Assembly: GCF_003597395.2 (NCBI RefSeq)
Contig: NC_133770.1
Coordinates: 16,823,954 to 16,887,953 of the forward strand
Reading direction: 5' to 3'
From: Chelonoidis abingdonii
Taxonomy: Eukaryota; Chordata; Testudines; Testudinidae
Length of the DNA stretch: 64,000 nucleotides
The number at the start of each line of letters is the position of its first letter. The first letter of the stretch is position 1. Below are positions 49,329-64,000 of the stretch, one piece after another. The position numbers were made by a program, and so were the translations under genes. Below the pieces are notes generated by a model. That model was not told where the DNA came from. It worked only from the letters and a program-made list of their open reading frames with translations, and made no database searches.

Positions 49329-49907
49329 TCACCATTTGTTCACATAAAACAGACAGCCTCTAAGAATCTTGCTTCTGGGAAGAAGGCTCTTCCAGATTAG
49401 GAATCTAAGATTGCCCCAAAGAAAGGGATCTTCTGTGGGGGAAGATAATATGATTTTTTTCCAATATATTCTGAGTCCCAGCTTTTTTAAAAGGCTACAC
49501 ATGTGGTCCATATTTATGGTCAAGAACTCTTGCGATAAAGCCTTTATTAGCGAATTGTCCAAATAGGGATATATGTGAATATCTGCCACCTTAACTGTAT
49601 TGCTCTGACTGTGCAGTGGAAGAAAAGCCAAATGGAAGAACCTTGTTCTGATAGCAATCTTCCCCAACCATGAAATGGAAATATTTGAGATGCGAAGGTC
49701 TGTGATACATATGTATGGAAGTATGCATCTTTGAGACAGAGTTCTGAACCAATCTTGGGTGGGTAAAGAGGGAATTGTGAAAGCATAGGTCATCATATGG
49801 AATCTGAACTTCCAGATGGAAGAATTAAATTTTCTGAAGTCAAAGATGAGCTTCGGTCTGCGATCATATTTTGCGATCTGGAAGTACCTTAAATAAAACC
49901 CCTCCAC
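49329..49907 (-). pseudogene. DIRS-like reverse transcriptase, 192-codon fragment
   Basis: This frame spans the RT core: 'MEGFYLRYFQIAKYD', 'KLIFDFRKFNSSI' and 'FRFHMMTYAFTIPSLPTQDW' lead into motif A, then 'IHIYPYLDNSLIKALSQEF' gives the active-site box and 'MCSLLKKLGLRIYWKK' the following segment. The active site reads YLDN where the family has YLDD, so one catalytic Asp is lost. Motif A ('LDLQDAYF' type) is also degraded to 'LSQRCILPY'. The enzyme would be inactive despite the open frame. Confidence 0.75.
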
Positions 49908-50180
49908 CTCTAAAGTCTCTCGGCACCTCCGTGATGGCTCCTGCTTCTAGAAGGGAGAGAACATCTGTTCTTACTAGGTTCTCATGAGAAGAGTCCCTTA
50001 ATAGGGAGGGAAGGAGTCAAATTGCATCGAATAGCATTTTGGCACTATCTCTGGGATCCATTTTTCATGGAGATGGCACTCTATTGATGGAAATAGTAGG
50101 AATATCTAACTCCAGAGGAAGAGTCAGAGGTTGATTGGAAATTGGATTGTAGCTCTCGCTCCCCCTGTCAAACCTGAGAT

Positions 50181-50510
50181 CTAGGACATGATGCAAAAGA
50201 GGATGAGGCTGTCTGCCTTCTCTGGGGACAAAGCTTGTGGTTCCTTTCTCCTTTGTTGTTGCTGAGGAACAGGCTGCTGCTGTTGATAATGGTACCTCTG
50301 GGTAAAATATAAGAAGAAAAGTGAAGAAGGATACTTCTGTCTGTGGTACAGATTCCAAGGCCAGAAGGGATCACTATGATCATCTAGTCTGACCTCCTGC
50401 ATAACAGAAGCCATATCTGAAGACAGGAACTCCAAAACTTCTTGTTGGGGGTTGATAGACACCAAGAGATCTGGCCATTGAACTAGGGCATCATGAGATC
50501 TTCTACACAT
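50181..50510 (-). pseudogene. DIRS-like gag C-terminal fragment (Gln-rich)
   Basis: The 109-codon frame contains a Tyr/Gln-rich run ('YHYQQQQPVPQQQQRRKEPQ') like that upstream of the RT in DIRS polyproteins. Its N-terminal half includes 'EVRLDDHSDPFWPWN', which is the complement of a CR1-tail-like sequence near 50350 and may be foreign. Confidence 0.45.
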
Positions 50511-52900
50511 GCACTAGTTTCAGGTGATAGACCAGAAGACCTGAACTATGCAGGTCTCCTTATGGTAATGGCAGATGCCACTGCCCCTGGAACAGAGTCT
50601 GAAATATCATATGCAACTCTTAATGACTGTTTGGCAACAAAATGTCTCTCTGTAATTAACAGCTTCACTAACTTTCTTCTCTATTGAGGAAGGTTCTTAG
50701 CAAAACAGCCATCTTATCCCAATGACAGAACTGATATTGACACATCAGAGTTTGGTAGTTTAAGACTCTGACACAAAAAGTTGATGAGAAGATGATCTTC
50801 CTCCCTAAAGTGTCTAATTTTCCACCTTCCATATTAGACAGAGCAGAATGCACCGGGGCCATCTTTTTGCTTGTTGAACAGCTGCAGCCACCACCAGTGA
50901 GCGGGGAGCAAGGTGAGTGTGAAATAGCCAAGAACCCGTCATAGAGCAGCTGCTCTTTTCAACATGACCAGACTCACACCTGGATTAAATCAAATTATTT
51001 TAGGTGGCTTCAAAAATACTTCCAATACTGGTAGAGTGATCTTTGAATTAAAAGGAGCCCCCAAGTTATAAAAAATTAGATGAGAGATCTCTTTTATAGA
51101 GACTAATGGTATATTCAAACTGGAAGCCCTTCTAAAGACTAAGCCATGGAACTATATTATATCTTCAGACAGCAAAGATGCTATGCTATTGCTACATTAT
51201 CACCTGGAGAGATTTGGTCTTCAGTCTCTAAATCAGTGTTCTGAGACTCTACATTGATTGTTCTTCTGAAAGAATATCTGGGACCACTGCTGGAGATTGC
51301 TGTCTATACATGCTGATGTAGACAGATTTGGGGCCACCCACAGGTCTCAGAGGAGATGACTCCCTTTATGAATACATATGTTCAGCTTTCTCATAATACC
51401 TAGGAGATGGCCAATAGGACCATCCAGCTCAAGGAGGACACCGCCAGTCTTGGCAGTACTCAGAATCAGCTTCCGTATCATGGAACTCACCTGGATGTGA
51501 GTGTGTTCTGTTTGAGTATGAGTCATTGAGAATATATGTTTTGTAAGCAAAACAGAACTAAGTGGAAAGTAACCTGTCTGTCTGATGCCACACTGGCGTG
51601 TGCATCGAACCTCAGATCTGAGGTAGCTGGAGACAGTGACACTAGAGGTCTATGCAAACTTAAAAACTAATAAAAGGGAAGAAGATTTTCCCAGCGAGCC
51701 TGTAGGAGATGTAGGAGAGGGAAAAGACAGTTCAGGGACGATCTGGATATGCTCCATAACCTCTTGTCTTTTCCCCATAGGAGAAAGCAGAGCAGGTGCC
51801 TCTATTGCTTCTCTTTTATCTAGTAATTTGTAGTGTCTTCTGGACCTGAGGCTATTTGAGGATCTGAGCCATGTATTCGGCTATAATTGTTAACGTTGGC
51901 ACAGGTGGCTCCTCAGCACTGGAGATGATTTTTGGATTGGTAACGCTCATATCACCTGCCTTACGGGATATACTAGGAGCCTCCAATTTAGACTTCGTTT
52001 TAGGATTTGAGAATGACATTGGAATTAATCCCAAAGAACCTGAAAGGGATTCCGGATGGTGATTGGACATAAAAATGGAGGCAGCATCATGCAATACCAT
52101 TCTGCCCCAAACCAGAAGAGTCTGGGTTCTTTTGACAGGGCTGGTTCTGCTAACAGAGGCCAACACTTGTACCATTCTGCTACTCTTGGTGATAACTTAG
52201 GATCTCTCAATATCAAGAGTTTTACTCTTTTCCCTGCATTGGAGGATAATTCATTTTGCAGAACTTTAGGCTGCTGATTCTTAGTTCTCAAAGCATGCAC
52301 ACCTAACTTTACTCACAGAACCAAACTGATTAGCACCGGAGGGTCTGGCCACTAGGTCCTCCTGAAACAGAATAACTGGTAGCCAGTTTTGCTGCTCCTT
52401 ATGGGTTCTTGAAGTAGATGTGCTATATACTTTGCACTAAGAAAGAATGTGTCCTTCTCCTAAGAATGCTAGACACCTCATATGGGTGCTGGAGGCAAGG
52501 AAAACAGCAGGAAAAAGGAATTTCACTTAAAACCTGGCAGATTTCCCTTTGGATCCACCACAGAATCCATGAGACTGCACTGAGGCACAGAACCTAAAGG
52601 AAGTCTCAACATATTAATAAATAAAATACTTTTATAAATAAAATACTGCACTCTTAACTAACTATGGCACTATTTCATTAAAGAAGTGGATCCAAGTCCG
52701 ATCTGGAAGGTTCCAATCCATCAGCAACTGCACATGGAAGGAATTGAGGTGGCCAGTGTACCACACCCCCTGTTATAGCCTCACCTTCAGAATATTCAGA
52801 AACAGTGGGTGGGGAAGGGCAGAAGACGACACGAGAGCACTCCAACAGGACCTGCTAGACATTCTATTATCAGAGGTGCAATGGCAACATATCCCAAGAA

Positions 52901-53494
52901 CGGCAAGGTGTAAAGGCCACTCAAAGAAATTTTTTTTTCCTCCTTTAGTTATATACAATATGAGAAAGGCAACTAAAATAAGAAAACAGCCAGATACAAA
53001 CCTGAGGCAAGCTACATTTCACAAATAATTATTTATCAATTGTAGCATTTTCCCATGCAATATAATAACTGCCTATGATTTGGATAACAGTAAGAGAGAA
53101 CCACTTAATCAGTAAGAGTTTAAGAGATTGGTGAGGTTATAAAGACAGACTGTACCAACTTCTGTTCACTCAACAATGATTAATCACAATTTCCAGTCAT
53201 ATTGTTAGAGTCTCATTAGCATCTTTACTGATAGACCTGATAAGCCAGTTAACATCCATTGCCCAAAAAAATGTATTCTATTTTCATTACAATTTGATTT
53301 CTTCCAGTATTTCATTACAGCCCACCACACGGCTCTCAGATCATTTGGCTCTGAGACGAGAGGGCAGGGAAAGTTCTTTACTTTGTCTATTTAGGGGGAG
53401 TGGCCAAAAAAAGTAACTTTTTTAAAGGCCAAAATTTCAGTCATCCTTAACAAGCAATTATTTGTGTCCATAGTTGTACCACTAAATTCATAGT
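52901..53494. other. Non-coding stretch
   Basis: No coding region or named repeat is seen between DIRS copy E and the CR1 element. Confidence 0.4.
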
Positions 53495-55560
53495 TCATGA
53501 CTCTAGGACTGGAAAGACCTCAAGAGTCCTCAGTCCAGTCCCTGCCCTCATGGCAGACCCAAATACTGTTTAGACCATCCCTGATAGACTTATCTACCTA
53601 CTCTTAAATATCTCCAAGATGGAGATATTCCACACTCCTAGCGCAATTTAATTCGACAGTTATATCTCCACTCTAACTTCTCCCTTGCTGCGTTAAGCCC
53701 ACTGCTTCTTGTTCTGTCATTAGAGGCAAGGTGACAAGTTTCCTCCTCTGATGACACCCTTTAGATACCTGAAAACTGCTATCATGTCCCCTCTCAGTCT
53801 TCTCTTTTCCAAACTAAATACCCAATTCTTTTCAGCCTCCTTCACAGGTCATGTTCTCAAGCCTATTAATCTCATTCTTGTTGTCTTCTCTGGCCTCTCC
53901 AATTTCTCCACATCTTTCTTGAAATGCGGTGCCAGCTAACTACCATTGAGGCCTAACCAGCGCACAGTAGAGTCGGAAGAATGACTTCTCGTGTCTTGTT
54001 TACAACACCCTGTTAATGCATCCAGAACGTTTTTCACAGTATACACTGTTAGTTTAGCTTGTGGTCCACTAGACCCTAGATCTCCTTCTGCCGTACTCCT
54101 TCCTAGACGGTCTCTTCCCATTCTGTATGGTGTGAAACTGCTTGTCCCTAACCAGTGGAGCACTCATCTTATGATTGTTATTGAACTTCATCCGTGTTAC
54201 CTCAGACCATTTCTCCAATTTGTCCAGATCATTGTTGATTTGACCTGTCCACACCGCAGTTGCTTCCCTCCCAGTTTGGTATCGTCCCGAACTTAATAAG
54301 AGTACTTTCTTTTGCCAATATCTAAGTCGTTGATGAAGATATTTGAACAGAGCTTGGTCCAAACAGACTCTGCGACTCACTTGTTATACCTTTCCAGTAG
54401 GATTGGGAGCCATTAATATAACTACCTCTGAGTACGGTTATTCCAGCCCAGTATGCTCACCACCTTATAGTAGCCCATCTAAATTGTATTTTGCCTCTGA
54501 TTTACCGATAAGGATATCATGTGAGACCGTATCAAATGCCTTACTAAGTCTAGGTATACCACACCACCGCTTCTCCCTTATCCACAAGACTCGTTATCCT
54601 ATCAAAGAAAGCCTCAGATTGGTTTGACACGATTTGTTCTTTACAAATCCGATGGCTATTCCCTATCACCTACCACCTTCCAAGTGTTTGCAGATGATTT
54701 CTTAATTACTTGCTCCATTATCTTCCCTGCACAGAAGTTAAACTAACTGGTCTTAGTTTCTGGTGTGTGTTTTATTTCCTTTTTATAGATGGGCATATAT
54801 TGCCCTTTTCCAGTCTTCTGGAATCCTCCCGCCTCTCCTCATGACTTTCCAAAGATAATAGCTAGAGGTTCAATACCTCTCTATTAACTCCTTGAGTATT
54901 CTAGGATGCATTTCATCAGACCCTGGTGATTTCAGGCATCTAACTTTTCTTAAGGATTTTTTACTTGCTCTCTTTTTTTTTATTTCTAAACCTAACCCTC
55001 TCCATAAGCATTCACTTTGTTAGACATTTCTTCAGACTCTCAGTGGAGACCGAATTACAGGACCGTTCATTAAGCATCTTGCCATTTCATTTCCTGTTAA
55101 TTGCTTTCCATCCGTCCTCACTGAGCGTGGCCGTTCCCTCACCTGTCCCTTGGATCTGTGTCTTGCTTCTAATGTATTGATAATGAAGTCTTCTTTTTCC
55201 CTTTCTTCCCATAGTAGTTTGAGCTCATTTGTTGCTTGGTGCCTTTCTTTCTTGCCCTTCTGCATGCTCGTGTTGATTGCCTATATTCATCCTTTGTTAA
55301 TCTGACCTGTTTCCATTTATATGACCCTTTTTCATTTTTGTAGTCATGGCAAGATCTCGTGGTTACCCAAGTGGTCTTTTGCCACATTTCTATCTTTTCC
55401 TACTCTTATAGCTTGCTTTTGGGCCCTTCAAAGTGTCCCTTTGAAAAACTGCCAACTCTCCTCAGTTGTTTTTCCCCTCAGTCTTGATTGCCATGGGACC
55501 TTACCTATCAGCTCTCTGAGCTTACCAAAAATGTGTGCACTTCTCCCTGTGTATGCAAAT
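53495..55560 (-). mobile_element. CR1 LINE, minus strand, indel-rich
   Basis: The reverse complement reads through the CR1 3' end ('gggatggtctaaacagtatt' at about 53570), C-terminal RT coding and RT core. For example 'INNDLDKLEKWSEVTRMKFN' (54069-54380) is the CR1 segment after the active site. Many single-base insertions and losses break the frames, more than in the CR1 copies at 4.7 and 43.3 kb. The 5' part reaches basic coding at 55032-55387 ('KWKQVRLTKDEYRQSTRACR'). Confidence 0.8.
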
Positions 55561-55570
55561 CAGGGACTTT

Positions 55571-55836
55571 GGCCTGGTCTACACCTAAAATTTAGGTCAA
55601 CATAGCTATGGCACTTAGGGTTGTGAAAATCTAACCCCCAGTGTAGTCATAGCCAGCTCAACAGCAGATAGCTTCTGTCAGTCTAGCTAACTTTGCTCAG
55701 GGATGTGGTGTTCTTATAGTGACCGAAAAACTTGTTCCGTTGCTGTAGGCTGTGTCTGCACTACAAGGTTATGCCGGCATAATTACAGCACCATAGCTGT
55801 TCCACAACAGTTCCTGTAGTGTAGATACTGCCCTAG
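55571..55836. mobile_element. TIR element ('tctacact' family)
   Basis: Starts 'ggcctggtctacacc' and ends 'cctgtagtgtagatactgcc', with an internal 'ggctgtgtctgcactac' unit near 55749. It is non-coding and belongs to the same broad family as 46486-46878 and 57331-57618. Confidence 0.6.
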
Positions 55837-62917
<7,081 letters not shown>

Positions 62918-64000
62918 CTAGGGAGTAAACAAAACATGAAGAAAGCTGAAAAGTGCAAATTAAACCCCAAGTGTCAAAATACATCTACAACAGAGATATC
63001 CAGAAGATTCTATAGTACTTCTACAGTAGCTGCAATAATTATTTACATTTGTTTTGCAGTGCAGTGCTTTAGAAATTTTTGAGCTAACATTTTTGTAAGA
63101 TACAAACAAGAAAACCTCCTGAAAACATCCCTCAGATCAGATTCTGAAATGGTGAAGACAACAGCAGCATTCTGACTTCAGATCTCCCTCCAGTTATTCA
63201 CAAAATATACACACACTTATGTTCCACACCCACATACATATATATTAATATTCAAAAATAGATAGGAATACAGATTGATATGCAATCAAAAACAAATACA
63301 CAGCTGGTATGCATCACTACGTCAAATGTGATATGAATGCTCATCATCGATTACCTTTTATTTCAAGGGTCGAGGATTCCATTCTTTTACATCTCACCAA
63401 TAACAAATAGTAGCAAGAGGAGATTATTCTTAAAAGTAAGAGGACACTTACAATGACTTCTAAAACACTGCTCCAGTTTTCACTGCCAATACCAGAAGAC
63501 CAACACTTGGCACTGGAATCACAGCACACTCCCAGATGGGTCAATCATGTTCACTAGTGCTTATATAGTGGCTGGGTGCCTGCTATCCCAACTCCCATAC
63601 ATGCACATCTCTCTTTTTGTGGTGCTGATCAGACCAAATTGATCTATTTCAAAAGGTATTCAACCTGATTCGTTTTGGCAATATAACAAAGATATGGTAG
63701 GTGAACTGAGGGGCTTTTAATAAACCTGATAATTGATTAAAGTTATTGCCCTACAAACTTTATAACTACCATGCAGTACTGAACTTGAGAAGCTTGAATG
63801 TCAGGTTCTATTTCTTCAGTGTTACTGACTGATGACAAAAGAAATACAGTAAATATCGTTCACTCTTCTAAAGTCAAATAAGTGTTTGTGGGCGTGCAAG
63901 GAGAGAAAAGAGACTACTATCATTTGAGCACTCCAACAGGGTCACTGCACTCTTAGTCTTTGTATCCCCAGCATGCAAAGACCAGAGGAATCTAGTGATG
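62918..64000. other. XYLB intron, no further exon recognised
   Basis: The minus frame at 63344-63544 includes 'SSAKCWSSGIGSENWSS' and is preceded by no clear acceptor. Its translation does not fit xylulokinase in the expected order. I treat the region as intron. Confidence 0.45.

Larger units (their letters stand above)
49050..52900 (-). mobile_element. DIRS-like retrotransposon copy E (RT and gag side)
   Basis: The minus strand carries an RT frame (49329-49907) and to its right a Gln-rich frame (50181-50510, 'QRYHYQQQQPVPQQQQRR'), which is typical of the DIRS gag C-terminal region. Further right are decayed frames up to about 52900. RNase H and recombinase are absent, so the 3' part is lost. 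Boundaries are approximate. Confidence 0.7.

Noticed and set aside
63344..63544. Possible further XYLB exon with 'SSAKCWSSGIG'
   Set aside because: The peptide does not match xylulokinase in the expected order, and no good acceptor precedes it.

Overview
This window is vertebrate nuclear DNA, most likely from a turtle. I infer this from the repeats: many CR1 LINE fragments, DIRS-like tyrosine-recombinase retrotransposons, Penelope-like 3' ends, hAT and Tigger-like miniature elements, an old MIR SINE and solo LTRs. No bacterial or viral gene organisation, rRNA, tRNA gene or CRISPR array is visible. Family names come from recognition of motifs and remembered family features, not from a search.

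The one host gene I can support is on the minus strand at the right end. Five exons between 62917 and 56235 encode part of a xylulokinase (XYLB-like). All have GT-AG splice sites, the phases agree, and the joined 429 nt stay open for 143 codons. The 5' exons lie beyond 64000. I could not find the last C-terminal exons to the left of 56235. The introns hold a solo LTR (57704-58731), a TIR element (57331-57618), a MIR-like SINE and a palindromic repeat.

Layout from left to right. 1-282: end of a long TIR element. 4660-8085: a CR1 LINE split by a solo LTR at 5277-5944 with a 5-bp target duplication. 8827-9268: a hAT element with a perfect 8-bp duplication. 11602-12621: a 1-kb solo LTR whose sister copy lies in the XYLB intron. 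12840-16380: a DIRS-like relic carrying a hAT deletion derivative with a BED zinc-finger coding remnant. 17662-24830: Tigger-like, CR1, Penelope-like, hAT and LTR insertions, one nested with exact TA duplication. 27468-27584: a 48-bp-arm hairpin. 27894-28735: a solo LTR in inverse orientation to the one at 23346-24216. 29265-31183: a long TIR element inside a MIR. 32265-32289: a 25-N gap flanked by two copies of the same 1.1 kb. 33350-42740: a cluster of minus-strand DIRS-like copies broken by an LTR, a Penelope-like 3' end, a long TIR element and a Tigger-like MITE. 43300-47240: a CR1 followed by a solo LTR that itself holds two insertions. 47684-48730: an intact intronless ORF of up to 366 codons. 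49050-52900: a further DIRS-like copy with most of a reverse transcriptase. 53495-55560: an indel-rich CR1.

The most interesting item is the intact ORF at 47.6-48.7 kb. It looks like a transposase-type protein with candidate acidic residues and a CxxC...H element, sitting among otherwise decayed repeats. The second is the XYLB gene, which is easy to miss because its exons are short. The region from about 29 to 42 kb and from 53.4 to 55.6 kb carries many one-base indels, so reading frames there may be broken by assembly error as much as by mutation.
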